A DNA stretch of 64,000 nt from Mergibacter septicus (GCF_003265225.1 NZ_CP022013.1:124001-188000), one strand, 5' to 3'; positions 1 through 11,580 are shown, numbered from the stretch's first letter. Made by a program: numbers and translations. Notes: generated by a model from the sequence alone, not told the origin.

Positions 1-1027
1 TTGTCAGGCAGAAAGTGGTGTTGAACAGGCTAAACTAGCAGTGGCTCATGCTCAGGCAATTATCAAAGGTATCAAAGAAACAAAAGATGTGGCAAATTGC
101 CCGCCAAATGTTTGTAATCCTGCATATTTAGCGGCGAAAGCACAAGAGTTAGCGGAGACTTATACTCATATTGAGACAACGGTTGTCGATGAAAAGCAGA
201 TGGCGGCATTAGGCATGAATGCCTATTTAGCGGTATCTCGAGGGGCTGAAAATCCTGCCTTTATGTCGATTATTGAATTTAAAAATAATCCAAATCCAGA
301 GGCGAAACCAATAGTATTAGTCGGCAAAGGATTAACCTTTGATTCAGGTGGTATTTCAATTAAACCATCAGCTGCTATGGACGAAATGAAATATGATATG
401 GGTGGTGCAGCAGCCGTTTATGGGGTGATGAAAGCGGTCGCTGAATTAAATCTTCCGTTAAATATTATCGGTGTTTTAGCTGGTTGTGAGAATATGCCAG
501 ATGGTAATGCTTATCGTCCCGGTGATATTTTAACTACAATGTCAGGATTAACTGTTGAAGTGTTGAATACTGATGCGGAAGGGCGTTTAGTTTTATGTGA
601 TGCTTTAACTTATGTTGAGCGTTTTGATCCTGAATTAGTGATTGATGTAGCAACATTAACTGGCGCTTGTGTGGTTGCATTAGGAGCACACAATAGTGGT
701 TTAATTTCTCCAGATGATCAGTTAGCAATTGAATTACAACGTGCTTCAGAACAAGCAGCGGATCGAGTATGGCGTTTACCTATGGGAGAAGAATATCAAG
801 AACAGCTACATTCTAACTTTGCAGATCTTGCCAATATTGGCGGACGTTGGGGCGGAGCAATTACTGCAGGTTGCTTCTTATCTAATTTTACCCAAAAATA
901 TACTTGGGCTCATCTTGATATTGCGGGTACAGCTTGGAGAGAGGGGGCGGCTAAAGGTGCAACTGGTCGTCCTGTTGCTTGTTTAGTCCAATTCTTACTA
1001 CAACAAGCTAAGCAAAATATTGCATAG
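1..1027 (+). CDS. pepA: Leucyl aminopeptidase (M17), 5' end outside window
   Basis: Cytosolic hexameric metallo-aminopeptidase that removes N-terminal residues from peptides. The frame is open from base 2, so about 340 C-terminal residues are visible and the N-terminal third lies upstream of the window; the GTG at 41 is internal. The M17 catalytic core is clear: [11 protein letters not shown] (metal-binding and catalytic Lys), [13 protein letters not shown] (metal-binding Asp) and the family signature NTDAEGRL. The C-terminal GATGRPVA motif is present. Similarity to E. coli PepA runs to the stop codon. A stem-loop follows the gene. Family assignment is firm. Confidence 0.97.
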   Translation, partial: CQAESGVEQAKLAVAHAQAIIKGIKETKDVANCPPNVCNPAYLAAKAQELAETYTHIETTVVDEKQMAALGMNAYLAVSRGAENPAFMSIIEFKNNPNPEAKPIVLVGKGLTFDSGGISIKPSAAMDEMKYDMGGAAAVYGVMKAVAELNLPLNIIGVLAGCENMPDGNAYRPGDILTTMSGLTVEVLNTDAEGRLVLCDALTYVERFDPELVIDVATLTGACVVALGAHNSGLISPDDQLAIELQRASEQAADRVWRLPMGEEYQEQLHSNFADLANIGGRWGGAITAGCFLSNFTQKYTWAHLDIAGTAWREGAAKGATGRPVACLVQFLLQQAKQNIA

Positions 1028-1050
1028 TTGACTATTATTTTTTTAGTATT

Positions 1051-1087
1051 GCCATTAGAGATTGAAGATCAATCTTTAATGGCATTT
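1051..1087 (+). terminator. Stem-loop after pepA
   Basis: The arms at 1051-1065 and 1069-1083 pair over 15 bases with one wobble and a 3-base loop, followed by a short T-containing stretch. It probably ends pepA and also separates it from convergent fghA. Confidence 0.65.
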
Positions 1088-1096
1088 TAATGTTGA

Positions 1097-1951
1097 TTAC
1101 ATTTCAAAATATTTAAAATGAAATTTGAGATGTTCTTCAATGAAACTGGCAATAAAGTAATAACTATGATCGTAACCTTGTTGCATTCGTAGCTGAATTG
1201 GATAGTTATTTCTTTTTGCTGCTTGAATCAAATTTTCAGGAAGTAGTTGCTTTTCAAGATAAAAGTTATCATCAGAACCTTGATCAATCAGAATGGGTAA
1301 AGGTTGACTTGTGTCTGCTTTTTGAATTAATTGGCAGCTATCATATTCCTCCCATAATTTTGGATTATTTCCTAAATAGCCAATAAAAGCCTTTTTTCCC
1401 CAAGCACAATTAATTGGATTAGTAATAGGACTAAAAGCTGATACCGAGCTAAACATCGTTGGGTTTTTCAGTGCAATAGTTAAAGCACCATGTCCTCCCA
1501 TTGAATGTCCTGCTATTGCTCGTTGTGTTGTGACTGGAAAATTATTTTCTATTAACTGTGGTAGTTCCTTCACAATATAATCATACATGTGATAGTGCTG
1601 ATCCCAAGGTGATTGAGTGGCATTGAGATAAAATCCAGCCCCTATTCCGAAATCATAACTATTATTTGGATCATCAGGAATATTGTCACCACGAGGACTA
1701 GTATCTGGTGCAACGAGAGCCATACCTAACTCACTTGCTATACGGCAAGCCCCGGCTTTTTGCATAAAATTTTCATCAGTACAAGTTAATCCAGAAAGCC
1801 AATAGAGGACAGGTACTTTTTGATTCATCTGGATTTGAGGCGGTAAATAAATTGCAAATCGCATATAACAATTTAATGTGTTTGAATAGTGGTGATATTG
1901 TTGATGCCAGCCATCGAAACATTTATTACTACTAATTTTTTTTAAATTCAT
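1097..1951 (-). CDS. fghA: S-formylglutathione hydrolase
   Basis: Serine esterase that hydrolyses S-formylglutathione to formate and glutathione, the second step of glutathione-dependent formaldehyde detoxification. It has 284 residues, the usual length. The nucleophile elbow GHSMGGHGAL is near residue 150, the acid lies in the DQGSDDNF segment near 225, and the histidine in GYDHSYYF near 262. It lies 73 bp downstream of the frmA-type dehydrogenase that makes its substrate, on the same strand. A terminator-like hairpin in the gap suggests only part of the transcription reads through. Confidence 0.95.
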   Translation of the reverse strand: MNLKKISSNKCFDGWHQQYHHYSNTLNCYMRFAIYLPPQIQMNQKVPVLYWLSGLTCTDENFMQKAGACRIASELGMALVAPDTSPRGDNIPDDPNNSYDFGIGAGFYLNATQSPWDQHYHMYDYIVKELPQLIENNFPVTTQRAIAGHSMGGHGALTIALKNPTMFSSVSAFSPITNPINCAWGKKAFIGYLGNNPKLWEEYDSCQLIQKADTSQPLPILIDQGSDDNFYLEKQLLPENLIQAAKRNNYPIQLRMQQGYDHSYYFIASFIEEHLKFHFKYFEM

Positions 1952-1980
1952 TTTATATCCTACCTGTAAAGCATTAATAT

Positions 1981-2007
1981 AAAAAAACAGTGTGTTTTCA
2001 CACTGTT
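1981..2007 (-). terminator. Hairpin with T-run between frmA and fghA
   Basis: A perfect 10-bp stem (1984-1993 with 1998-2007) with a 4-base loop is followed on the minus strand by six T. It looks like a Rho-independent terminator after frmA. Because fghA follows in the same direction, it may act as an attenuator that sets the ratio of the two enzymes. Confidence 0.7.
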
Positions 2008-2024
2008 TATGTTGCTGAATAAGT

Positions 2025-3164
<1,140 letters not shown>

Positions 3165-3271
3165 CTATTTATAATAAAATCAAAGGTTGTGATATTATAT
3201 TTATTTCTTATTTGGTGATAATTGCCTATTTATGTAAATTACTTTTTCTATATAGTAATAATTGGAGGGGT

Positions 3272-4162
3272 ATGTATTTGTGGGAAGGAATCAATGAGTT
3301 TGTTGCGGTAGTTGAAAAAGAAAGTTTTACTTTAGCTGCAAAACAATTAGGTATTTCAGTGGCTCAAGTTAGCCGACAGATTAATATGTTAGAAAATCGT
3401 TTAAATACTAAACTTTTTTATCGTACAACCAGACGAGTGTCTTTAACTGCAGAGGGAAGTATTTATTATCGCCATTGTCGTCAGTTGGTGGACGGGTTAG
3501 AAGAAGCTGAAAGAGCTATTTCAAATTTACGTGATATTCCCCAAGGTTTGATAAAAATGACAGCACCAGTTACTTATGGTGAGAAGTATATTGTGCCTTT
3601 GGTAAATGATTTTATGCAACAGTATTCAGAGGTAAAGGTGATAGTGAATTTAACCAATCTTCAATTAGATCTTGTTGAAGGGGGGTATGATCTTGCAATT
3701 CGCTTAGGACGATTAGAAAATTCTTCAATGATTGCTAAGCGTTTGAGAAACAGAACTATGTATCTTTGTGCAGCACCTAAGTATTTAGATCGGTTTGGAA
3801 CACCGAGTAGTTTAGAAGAATTATCTAATCACAATTGCCTAGTTGGTAATAATCCATATTGGCGTTTTCAAGTTCAAGGAAAGGAACGAATGATTAAACT
3901 CTCAGGTAGCTTTGTGTGTAATAGTGGGTATGGATTAAGAGATGCCGTATTGAAAGGACTTGGTATTGCTCAATTACCTGAATATTATGTTGATCAAGAT
4001 TTAATGAATGGAAAGTTAGTTTCATTATTAGAGCAATATCAAGAACCAGAGGAAGGTATTTGGGCGTTATATCCACATAATCGTCATTTATCTCCTAAAA
4101 TTCGTCTGTTAGTCGATTTATTTGCAAAAGAATTACCACAAAAATATTTATCTTCTAATTAG
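3272..4162 (+). CDS. LysR-family transcriptional regulator, divergent from frmA
   Basis: DNA-binding regulator with an N-terminal winged helix (FTLAAKQLGISVAQVSRQI, about residues 16-35) and a C-terminal periplasmic-binding-like effector domain. I start it at the ATG at 3272, which has GGAGG just upstream and gives the usual 297-residue length; an ORF-maximising start at 3212 would add 20 atypical residues. Divergence from frmA/fghA suggests it senses formaldehyde- or nitrosothiol-related signals and controls that pair. This is inference: the better known regulator of Haemophilus adhC is the MerR-type NmlR. Its stop overlaps the rimK stop by 4 bp. Confidence 0.85.
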   Translation: MYLWEGINEFVAVVEKESFTLAAKQLGISVAQVSRQINMLENRLNTKLFYRTTRRVSLTAEGSIYYRHCRQLVDGLEEAERAISNLRDIPQGLIKMTAPVTYGEKYIVPLVNDFMQQYSEVKVIVNLTNLQLDLVEGGYDLAIRLGRLENSSMIAKRLRNRTMYLCAAPKYLDRFGTPSSLEELSNHNCLVGNNPYWRFQVQGKERMIKLSGSFVCNSGYGLRDAVLKGLGIAQLPEYYVDQDLMNGKLVSLLEQYQEPEEGIWALYPHNRHLSPKIRLLVDLFAKELPQKYLSSN

Positions 4163-5085
4163 TTTTTCATTTTTCGTTCTAGATAAAGCAGCATTTGTAG
4201 AGCAAGATCGAGCTTAGTGGTTTGTTCAATTAATTCTAATCCCGGACTGGCGTTGACTTCTAAAACGAAGGAACCCATATTCGAACGAATCAGATCGACA
4301 CCTGCAATATCTAATCCAATCGCTTTAGTTGCTTTGATTGCTAGTTGTATTTCTTCGGAAGTGAGTTGTACGTTAGTAGCCGTGCCGCCTCGATGAAAGT
4401 TAGCTCGAAATTCTCCATTTTGTCCGTGGCGTTGCATCGCAGTGATCACTTTTTCTCCAATCACAAAACACCGTAGATCTGTCCCTCGAGCTTCACTGAT
4501 AAATTGTTGTAATAAAACAGGCACTTCAGCCTGTTGCAAGGTTTCTAGCATACTAATTGCACTGTCAGTTTGTTCAGCCAGAATAACACCAACTCCCTGA
4601 GAACCATTTAAGGTTTTTAAAATGGTAGGAGAACCACAATAATGTACGGCTATTTTGCTAGAAGTGTCACAACCATTGAATAGGCTTTCAGGAACAGGAA
4701 TACCACAGCGTTTGAGTTGATATAGGCTTTTCCATTTGTTACGTGCCAGTTCAATACTATCGGCAGAATTGAGGACTGGGATACCGAGATCTTCAAAGTA
4801 ACGTAAAAGTCGGCAACCTTGTTCAGTGCTGGTTGTTCCAAAACGAGGAATAACTCCAGCAATATCAAGAGGAAAAGGAATAGCTTGGTGGTGATTAGGG
4901 GCTTGGTAAAACAGTCTTGGTTCTTGGTTTAAACGTAAGATAAAGCGATTAGGATCAACAATATCAAGTTGGTAGCCTGATATTTCCGCAACCTCTTTGA
5001 GACGTGTGCAACTATATAACCAAGGTGCTCGGCATAATAGTAAAAGTTTCTTTTTCGACATGGAAGCCGAGCTGTTATTTAACAT
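4159..5085 (-). CDS. rimK: RimK-type ATP-grasp glutamate ligase (ribosomal protein S6 modification)
   Basis: ATP-grasp enzyme adding glutamates to the C-terminus of ribosomal protein S6. It has 308 residues. The nucleotide-binding part includes SPTILKTLNGSQGVGVILAE; the Mg-binding part includes FRANFHRGGTA and VLEVNASPGLE, all close to E. coli RimK and Haemophilus HI1531. AAGGA lies 8 nt before the ATG at 5085, supporting that start over an internal Met at residue 9. It is divergent from grxA, as in Haemophilus. Confidence 0.93.
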   Translation of the reverse strand: MLNNSSASMSKKKLLLLCRAPWLYSCTRLKEVAEISGYQLDIVDPNRFILRLNQEPRLFYQAPNHHQAIPFPLDIAGVIPRFGTTSTEQGCRLLRYFEDLGIPVLNSADSIELARNKWKSLYQLKRCGIPVPESLFNGCDTSSKIAVHYCGSPTILKTLNGSQGVGVILAEQTDSAISMLETLQQAEVPVLLQQFISEARGTDLRCFVIGEKVITAMQRHGQNGEFRANFHRGGTATNVQLTSEEIQLAIKATKAIGLDIAGVDLIRSNMGSFVLEVNASPGLELIEQTTKLDLALQMLLYLERKMKN

Positions 5086-5189
5086 TTTGCAAATCCTTGT
5101 TGTAAATAGGCTAAAACATCTGGACGGATAGGTTTAGTCATAATTTTTACCAATGTATTTTGTTGTGTTGCTAGATTATTAATATTCAT
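5079..5189 (-). CDS. Possible 36-residue ORF overlapping the rimK start
   Basis: An uninterrupted frame (MNINNLATQQ... to ...QQGFAKC) runs into rimK, and its stop codon overlaps the rimK ATG, an arrangement that would allow translational coupling. No convincing ribosome binding site precedes it. A second in-frame ATG lies at codon 17. I do not recognise the peptide. It could be a leader peptide, a remnant of a gene, or chance. Confidence 0.3.
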   Translation of the reverse strand: MNINNLATQQNTLVKIMTKPIRPDVLAYLQQGFAKC

Positions 5190-5330
5190 AGTAGTGAAAA
5201 ATTAGGTAAATTAATATAGCATAAGCGGTGATAGTAATGCACTGTTCCTTTGGTATCTGCTGGTAAAAGTGTAATACTTTGGATAGAATGTTTCAGTTTT
5301 TAAGGTATTTTATAAACTAAGAGGAATAAG

Positions 5331-5594
5331 ATGTTTGTTGTAATTTTTGGTCGTGCGAGTTGCCCATATTGTGTACACGCAAAAGCATTAGCGAAAAAGT
5401 TAAAACAGAATTTGGACGGAATGGATTATCGTTATATTGATATAGTGGAAGAAGGAATTAGTAAAGCTGATTTATCTATTTCTGTGGGGAAGCCCGTTGA
5501 AACTGTACCGCAAATTTTCATTGATGAACAACCTATTGGTGGTTTTACTGATTTTGCGGCATTAGTCAAAGAAAAATATAATATTGTTCTCTAA
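5331..5594 (+). CDS. grxA: Glutaredoxin 1
   Basis: Small cytosolic thiol-disulfide oxidoreductase that uses glutathione to reduce ribonucleotide reductase and other targets. It has 87 residues. The active site CPYC follows FGRAS, the cis-proline motif is ETVPQIFID, and the glutathione-binding GG is in IGGFTDF, all matching E. coli GrxA. AGAGGA precedes the ATG. A strong terminator follows. Confidence 0.97.
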   Translation: MFVVIFGRASCPYCVHAKALAKKLKQNLDGMDYRYIDIVEEGISKADLSISVGKPVETVPQIFIDEQPIGGFTDFAALVKEKYNIVL

Positions 5595-5636
5595 ATTTTG
5601 TCGTGTTTAATGTTTTAATGCAAAAGTAAAAGATTT

Positions 5637-5660
5637 AGCGGTCGTATGACCGCTTTTTTT
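5637..5660 (+). terminator. Rho-independent terminator of grxA
   Basis: A 7-bp perfect stem (AGCGGTC / GACCGCT) with a 4-base loop is followed by a run of seven T. It lies between convergent grxA and dppF. Confidence 0.9.
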
Positions 5661-5682
5661 ATCTTAACTTCATTGAAGTCGT

Positions 5683-6684
5683 TTATTCTTCAACAATAAA
5701 ACAGGCAATTTTAGTACCATTTGGATAAGTCTTTAATTGGGGTTGTTCACTACGACATTTTTCAGTAGCAAAACGGCAGCGAGCATTAAAAGCACAGCCG
5801 AGAGGTGGATTAAGCGGGCTAGGTAATTCACCACTTAACTTAATTCTTTCTCGTCTTAGATGAGGAGAAAGACGAGGTGTCGCAGAGAGTAACGCTTGAG
5901 TATAAGGATGGCGAGGATTAGTAAAGATTTGTTCGGTTGTGCCTTGTTCAACGCAACGTCCTAAATACATGACCATCACTTCATCTGCAATATGTTCTAC
6001 CACTGAGAGATCGTGAGAAATAAAAACATAAGACAAGCCTAGTTCTTGTTGGAGATCCATCATTAAATTCAGCACTTGTGCTCGGACTGAAACATCTAAG
6101 GCGGATACGGGTTCATCAGCGATGACAATATCGGGATTTAGCATTAAGCCTCGAGCAATTGCAATTCGTTGTCTTTGCCCACCAGAGAACATATGTGGAT
6201 AACGATCATAAAACTCTGCTCGCAAACCAACTTTTGCCATCATATCTAATACTTTTTGTTTCCGTTCTTGTTTTGTCAGCTTAGTATTGATTAGTAACGG
6301 TTCTTCTAAAATTGTGCCAATTTTTTTACGAGGATTTAATGAAGCATAAGGGTTTTGAAAGACAATCTGAATTTTTTGTCGGCGTAATTTTTGTATTTCC
6401 TTATTCTGTTGGAGAAAATTTTGTCCTTGATAGTAGAGTTCACCACTAGTTGGCGTTTCAATCATAGTGAGTAAACGCCCTAGAGTCGATTTACCACAAC
6501 CAGATTCTCCAACAACAGCTAATGTTTTTCCACGTTCTAAACGGAAAGAAACACCGTCTAATGCTTTGACCATTTGGGTTGGTGAAAAAAGACTTTTTTT
6601 CACTGGGTAATATTTTTTTAAGTTTAACGCATCAAGTAATACTGTTTGATCGTTTGCTGATGCTTGAGAATTTAACTTAGACAT
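5683..6684 (-). CDS. dppF: Dipeptide ABC transporter ATPase DppF
   Basis: One of two ATPases energising dipeptide import. It has 333 residues. Walker A is [11 protein letters not shown], the signature is [14 protein letters not shown], and Walker B is [14 protein letters not shown]. The C-terminal oligopeptide/dipeptide extension with its Cys-rich [14 protein letters not shown] segment is present, as in DppF/OppF. It is the last gene of dppABCDF and overlaps dppD by 8 bp, implying coupled translation. Confidence 0.95.
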   Translation of the reverse strand: MSKLNSQASANDQTVLLDALNLKKYYPVKKSLFSPTQMVKALDGVSFRLERGKTLAVVGESGCGKSTLGRLLTMIETPTSGELYYQGQNFLQQNKEIQKLRRQKIQIVFQNPYASLNPRKKIGTILEEPLLINTKLTKQERKQKVLDMMAKVGLRAEFYDRYPHMFSGGQRQRIAIARGLMLNPDIVIADEPVSALDVSVRAQVLNLMMDLQQELGLSYVFISHDLSVVEHIADEVMVMYLGRCVEQGTTEQIFTNPRHPYTQALLSATPRLSPHLRRERIKLSGELPSPLNPPLGCAFNARCRFATEKCRSEQPQLKTYPNGTKIACFIVEE

Positions 6685-7660
6685 TACTAGGTTTTCCTTC
6701 TGCGTTAAGTGGTGTGTGGCATTTTACTTGCCGATTCCCAAGAGTGCGGAGTTCAGGTTCTTGTTGACGACATAATTCTGTTGCATAAGGACAACGAGGA
6801 TTTAATAAGCAACCTGTCGGGCGATCATATTTGCCGGGTACAACACCGGGTAGGGATTGTAAACGGGATTTTCCTTCAGCAAATTCAGGAAGAGAACGTA
6901 ATAGTGCTTGAGTATAAGGGTGTTTAGGTTGGCTGAAAAGTTCTGCAGCTTTTGCTTCTTCAACTATCTGTCCCGCATACATCACAATAATCCGATCAGC
7001 CGATTCAGCCACTAACGCCAGATCGTGAGTGATGAGGATTAATGCCATATTTTCTTTTTTTTGTAAGGTTAGCAACAAATCAATGATTTGTGCTTGAATG
7101 GTAACGTCTAACGCAGTGGTCGGTTCATCTGCAATTAAAAGTTTGGGTTTGCAGGCAATTGCCATTGCGATCATAACTCGTTGACTCATACCACCTGAAA
7201 GTTGATGAGGATAGACATCAAGGCGAGATTCAGGATCTGGAATACCCACTAAACGTAATAATTCAATGGTGCGTTGACGGCGTGTTTTTCGATTACCACC
7301 TTGATGAACTTTTAATGCTTCCATAATTTGAAAGCCGACAGTATAGCAAGGATTGAGGCTAGTCATTGGATCTTGAAAGATCATTGAGATTTCTGCGCCC
7401 ACTAAATGTTGTTTTTCTTTTTCATCAAGTTTTTGCAGATCGATATGGTTAAATTCTAATTTTTCAGCTTGGACACGTCCCGGATAATCAATTAATCCCA
7501 TCACTGCTAATGAGCTGACTGATTTGCCTGAACCAGATTCTCCTACAATACCTAAGACTTCACCTTGTTCAATTTGGTAACTAATGCGATCAACCGCTTT
7601 AAATGGTGTTTCTTCATTCCCAAAGTGGACTGATAATTGATTGATTTCAAGTAATGCCAT
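6677..7660 (-). CDS. dppD: Dipeptide ABC transporter ATPase DppD
   Basis: Partner ATPase of DppF, 327 residues. Walker A is [17 protein letters not shown], the signature is [15 protein letters not shown], and Walker B is [14 protein letters not shown]. The C-terminal [14 protein letters not shown] cysteine cluster is typical of the family. It starts 10 bp after dppC and overlaps dppF. Confidence 0.95.
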   Translation of the reverse strand: MALLEINQLSVHFGNEETPFKAVDRISYQIEQGEVLGIVGESGSGKSVSSLAVMGLIDYPGRVQAEKLEFNHIDLQKLDEKEKQHLVGAEISMIFQDPMTSLNPCYTVGFQIMEALKVHQGGNRKTRRQRTIELLRLVGIPDPESRLDVYPHQLSGGMSQRVMIAMAIACKPKLLIADEPTTALDVTIQAQIIDLLLTLQKKENMALILITHDLALVAESADRIIVMYAGQIVEEAKAAELFSQPKHPYTQALLRSLPEFAEGKSRLQSLPGVVPGKYDRPTGCLLNPRCPYATELCRQQEPELRTLGNRQVKCHTPLNAEGKPSNV

Positions 7661-7670
7661 AATGTCCTCT

Positions 7671-8558
7671 TTATTGTTTTAATTTTGGATCAAGGGCATC
7701 GCGTAAACCGTCCCCCATAAGATTAAAGGCTAAAACAGTGAATAAGATTGCCAGCCCCGGAAATGTTACCACCCACCAAGCACGTTGTATAAATTGTAAT
7801 GAATCTGCCAACATTGCTCCCCATTCTGGTGTTGGGGGTTGTGCACCTATACCTAAAAAGCCTAATGCTGCAAGATCCAAAATAGCATTAGAAAATCCCA
7901 TTGAAGTTTGTACGATGAGTGGTGCAAGGCAGTTTGGTAAGATGGTAATTAACATTAGTCGTAACGCACTCGCACCAGCGACTCGGGAAGAGGTAACATA
8001 TTCTCGGTTGACTTCATTTAAAACAGAAGCACGAGTTAAACGCACATAGCTCGGGAGGGAGACAAATGCAACAGCAAAAGACGCATTAATTAAAGAAGGA
8101 CCGAGAATAGCCACAACTGCAATGGCTAAGAGTAAACTTGGCAATGCGAGCATAATATCAATAATTCGCATAATAAAAATATCAATAGCACCACCGAAGT
8201 ATCCAGAAATTAATCCAAGAGTTACGCCCAGAATAAAAGAGAGTGTTACGACTAACAGCCCTGTGAAGAGAGATAATCTGGCACCGTAAATTAAGCGTGA
8301 TAGGATATCCCGTCCGATATCATCGGTACCAAGAATATAATGCCAAGATCCACCTTCTATCCAAGCGGGTGGTAATAAAAGTGCATCACGATTTTGTTCA
8401 ATTGGATTATGAGGGGCGATGACGTTTGCAAAAATACTAATGATTAAAATAAAAACGATGTAAGCCAAACCTATTACCGCACCTTTATTCTGGCTAAAAT
8501 TATGCCAAAATTCTTGAATTGGGGTTTTCGGAATGGGTGGAGAAATCACATTAGACAT
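7671..8558 (-). CDS. dppC: Dipeptide ABC transporter permease DppC
   Basis: Inner-membrane permease, 295 residues, with an N-terminal TM followed by the conserved [19 protein letters not shown] segment and a block of five TM helices. The EAA coupling loop is [20 protein letters not shown]. It pairs with DppB to form the channel. Confidence 0.95.
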   Translation of the reverse strand: MSNVISPPIPKTPIQEFWHNFSQNKGAVIGLAYIVFILIISIFANVIAPHNPIEQNRDALLLPPAWIEGGSWHYILGTDDIGRDILSRLIYGARLSLFTGLLVVTLSFILGVTLGLISGYFGGAIDIFIMRIIDIMLALPSLLLAIAVVAILGPSLINASFAVAFVSLPSYVRLTRASVLNEVNREYVTSSRVAGASALRLMLITILPNCLAPLIVQTSMGFSNAILDLAALGFLGIGAQPPTPEWGAMLADSLQFIQRAWWVVTFPGLAILFTVLAFNLMGDGLRDALDPKLKQ

Positions 8559-8619
8559 AAATTTATTCCCACATTTAAAATTTAATTTATAAAACTAAAA
8601 AAATAAATAGATAAATCAA

Positions 8620-9630
8620 TTATTTATGATGTCTTATCCGAGGGTTTACAATACCATATAATAGATCAACACAGAGATTAATCACGATAATAATCGTTGC
8701 GATAATTAATACGGCTCCTTGGACAACAGGGTAATCTCGCTGCCGAATGGCTTCAATGATCCATTTGCCGATACCCGGCCAAGAGAAAATGGTTTCAGTT
8801 AAAATTGCACCTGATAAAAGTTGCCCTACAATTAAACCTACAACAGTAATGACGGGAATTAAGGCGTTGCGTAATGCGTGAACAATGATAATTCGCATTG
8901 GTGCAAGCCCTTTGGCTCGGGCGGTACGAATATAGTCCTCACCTAAAACTTCTAGCATTGATGAGCGTGTCATACGAGATATAACCGCTAAAGGGATAGT
9001 TCCTAGTACAATAGAAGGTAAGATTAAATGGGATACAGCAGATTTGAATGCACCGGGATCGTCAGAATACCAGCTATCGATCAACATAAATCCAGTGGTA
9101 TTGTCGATCCAATATTGCACATCAATTCTCCCATCAATCGGTAGTAATCCCCATTTGGCTGAGATGAGAAGAACTAACAACGATCCCCACCAAAAAATCG
9201 GCATTGAGTAACCGGTTAATGAAATCGCCATTACGGAATGATCGAATATCGAACCTCGCTTTACTGCAGCAATAATCCCTATTGGAATACCTATTACCAC
9301 CGCAAATAAGATAGCAAAAAAGGCTAATTCAACTGTGGCAGGAAAAAGGGCTAAAAATTGATCTATAACAGGGATATTATCTTTATAAGAATTGCCAAGA
9401 TCCCCTTGAACTATTCCTTTCATATAATCTAAATATTGGGTAGATAAAGGTTTATCTAACCCTAATTGGTGCATCATTTGTTGATGTAATTCTGGGCTAA
9501 GTCCCCGTTCTCCCATCCGAATTTCAATCGGATCGCCCGGAATAAGATGAATTAAAGCAAAAGTTAGTAAAGTAATACCTATAAAAGTAGGAATAACCAT
9601 TGCCACACGTTTTAAAATAAATTGAAACAT
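8620..9630 (-). CDS. dppB: Dipeptide ABC transporter permease DppB
   Basis: Inner-membrane permease, 336 residues. The N-terminal TM and IPTFIGITLLTFALIHLIPG are characteristic of DppB/OppB. The EAA loop is in the ARAKGLAPMRIIIVHALRNA segment. It is separated from dppA by 76 bp carrying a stable hairpin, and from dppC by 61 bp. Confidence 0.95.
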   Translation of the reverse strand: MFQFILKRVAMVIPTFIGITLLTFALIHLIPGDPIEIRMGERGLSPELHQQMMHQLGLDKPLSTQYLDYMKGIVQGDLGNSYKDNIPVIDQFLALFPATVELAFFAILFAVVIGIPIGIIAAVKRGSIFDHSVMAISLTGYSMPIFWWGSLLVLLISAKWGLLPIDGRIDVQYWIDNTTGFMLIDSWYSDDPGAFKSAVSHLILPSIVLGTIPLAVISRMTRSSMLEVLGEDYIRTARAKGLAPMRIIIVHALRNALIPVITVVGLIVGQLLSGAILTETIFSWPGIGKWIIEAIRQRDYPVVQGAVLIIATIIIVINLCVDLLYGIVNPRIRHHK

Positions 9631-9655
9631 AAAAAGCTCGCTAATAATTATTATT

Positions 9656-9681
9656 CCCGACCAATATTATGATTGATCGGG
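9656..9681 (-). promoter_or_regulatory. Intergenic hairpin between dppA and dppB
   Basis: Ten-base arms (9656-9665 and 9672-9681), one mismatch or wobble, 6-base loop, no T-run after it on the minus strand. Hairpins in this place commonly protect the abundant binding-protein mRNA from 3' decay, giving more DppA than permease. That role is inferred. Confidence 0.6.
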
Positions 9682-9706
9682 GGAATTATGTTTTGCAATT
9701 TGCAAA

Positions 9707-11305
9707 TTATTTTTGTAGATCAACTCCATAGAAAGAATGTAATCCAAATGGACTAACGATATAATTTTTTACTTCTTTACGAATTGGTAAATAAGTAGTG
9801 GAGTGAGCTATTGTGACCCAAGGAGCTTGTTCTTTAAATACCTCTTGAGCTTGTTTATAAAGTGCAACTCGTTGGTCGTAATCGGTAGTTTGAGCTGCTT
9901 CTTTTACTAATTTATCAAATGGTGCATAGCAGAATTTAGCATAATTTGAACCTTGATCTTTTGCTGCACAGCTTAATAAGGCTGCTAGGAAATTATCAGG
10001 ATCGCCATTATCACCAGTCCATCCCATTAAGCCTGTTGGACTCTCTCCATTTTTCATTCGTTGTAAATATTCGCCCCATTCGTAACTGACTATTTTAGCA
10101 TTAACCCCTACTTTCGCCCAGTCTGCTTGAATGATTTCTGCCATTCGTCTTGCATTAGGGTTATAAGGCCGAGCAACAGGCATTGCCCAGATCTCTGTGG
10201 TAAATCCATTAGGATAACCTGCTTTTTTTAATAATTCTTTTGCTTTTTCTGGATTATATTCATAGTCTTTTACGTCATCGTTATAACTCCACATTGTTGG
10301 TGGAATAGGATTTTTAGCAACTTGTCCACCACCTTGATAAACAGCATTGAGAATAGCTTTTTTATCAATCGCATAACTTAATGCTTTGCGAACATCCAGA
10401 TTATCAAATGGTTTTTTCTCTAGGTTAAAAGATAAGTAGCCAATATTTAACCCCGGTTTGGTTAAGATCTCAATATTAGGATCTTTTCGCATTTGATTAA
10501 TATCCGCTGGATTTGGATAAGGAATGATTTGGCACTCATTTTTCTTCAGTTTTGCATAGCGAATAGTTGCATCTGGTGTGATCGAGAAAACTAAACGATC
10601 AATTTTAGCTGGACCTCGCCAATAATTTTTAAAGGCTTTATAACGTAAATTGGCGTCTTTTTGATAAGAAATAAACTCAAAAGGACCAGTGCCAATAATC
10701 TCTGTATCTAATTTAGTTGGTGTGCCAGCTTTTAATAGTTGATCTGCATATTCTTTTGAATAAATCGAGGCAAAATCCATTGCTAAATTAGCGAGAAAAG
10801 GAGCATTAGGTTGTTTAAGTGTTATTTTTACTGTGTAATCATCAACTTTCTCAATTTTATCTATGATATTTGGCATATCCATACCAATAAAATATTCATA
10901 ATGTCCCCCAGAAACTTTATGGTATGGGTGATGAGGATCGAGTTGTCGATTAAATGAAAAAATAACATCATCAGCATTCATATTTCGAGTTGGTTTAAAA
11001 ATTTTATTAGTATGAAACTGTACGCCTTGACGTAAATGAAAGAGATAGGTTTTTCCATCAGGTGAAATATCCCAACTTTCTGCTAAAGAAGGAATAATTT
11101 CTGTTGAACCCGGCTTAAATGCTATTAAACGATCAAAAACTTGAGCACCACCAGCATCCAAAGATGCACCATCTGTTGCTAGAACAGGACTAAGATAAGA
11201 AGGAGAAGCTTCAGAGCAGTAAACTAAAGTTTTTGGACTAGCTAAAGCTGATGTTGAAATAATCAAGCCTAAAGTGGCAAGTGAAAAACGCAAAGTCGAT
11301 TTCAT
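9707..11305 (-). CDS. dppA: Periplasmic dipeptide-binding protein DppA
   Basis: Solute-binding protein that delivers dipeptides (and heme, in relatives) to DppBCDF. I start it at the ATG at 11305 because GGAG sits 6 nt upstream; the ORF-maximising ATG at 11317 has no such site. The N-terminus (basic MKSTLRFS, hydrophobic core, then TSALAS) is a Sec signal peptide with likely cleavage after Ala. The mature protein has the SBP family 5 features, including the early CSEASPS segment and the FSFNRQLDPHHPYH region. About 532 residues, usual for the family. It is the first gene of the dpp operon. Confidence 0.95.
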   Translation of the reverse strand: MKSTLRFSLATLGLIISTSALASPKTLVYCSEASPSYLSPVLATDGASLDAGGAQVFDRLIAFKPGSTEIIPSLAESWDISPDGKTYLFHLRQGVQFHTNKIFKPTRNMNADDVIFSFNRQLDPHHPYHKVSGGHYEYFIGMDMPNIIDKIEKVDDYTVKITLKQPNAPFLANLAMDFASIYSKEYADQLLKAGTPTKLDTEIIGTGPFEFISYQKDANLRYKAFKNYWRGPAKIDRLVFSITPDATIRYAKLKKNECQIIPYPNPADINQMRKDPNIEILTKPGLNIGYLSFNLEKKPFDNLDVRKALSYAIDKKAILNAVYQGGGQVAKNPIPPTMWSYNDDVKDYEYNPEKAKELLKKAGYPNGFTTEIWAMPVARPYNPNARRMAEIIQADWAKVGVNAKIVSYEWGEYLQRMKNGESPTGLMGWTGDNGDPDNFLAALLSCAAKDQGSNYAKFCYAPFDKLVKEAAQTTDYDQRVALYKQAQEVFKEQAPWVTIAHSTTYLPIRKEVKNYIVSPFGLHSFYGVDLQK

Positions 11306-11545
11306 ACTATACTCCATACTATGTTGTGTTTAAATAGATTGTTGTTGTAATTATTCGTTAGATTGAGGAATAGCTCTATAATTTGCGGATAGAATCAGTT
11401 TCTGTCAATATTTTTTGTATAAGAAAAAATTAATGATTTTCTTTATATTCATAATTTTGATTGCTTTACAGGTGACTTAGAAAAAACTCTGAAAGCTATT
11501 TTATCCGCCACTTTGTTAATTAGTTCATTAATTTACTTTTTATTG

Positions 11546-11574
11546 TTGACTTTGATACTTGGCATTTATATTAT
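11546..11574 (+). promoter_or_regulatory. Sigma70-like promoter of repeat unit 1
   Basis: TTGACT at 11546-11551 and TATTAT at 11569-11574 are separated by exactly 17 bp. The predicted start (about 11581) falls 2 bases before the first arm of the hairpin. Confidence 0.6.
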
Positions 11575-11580
11575 TTTCTC

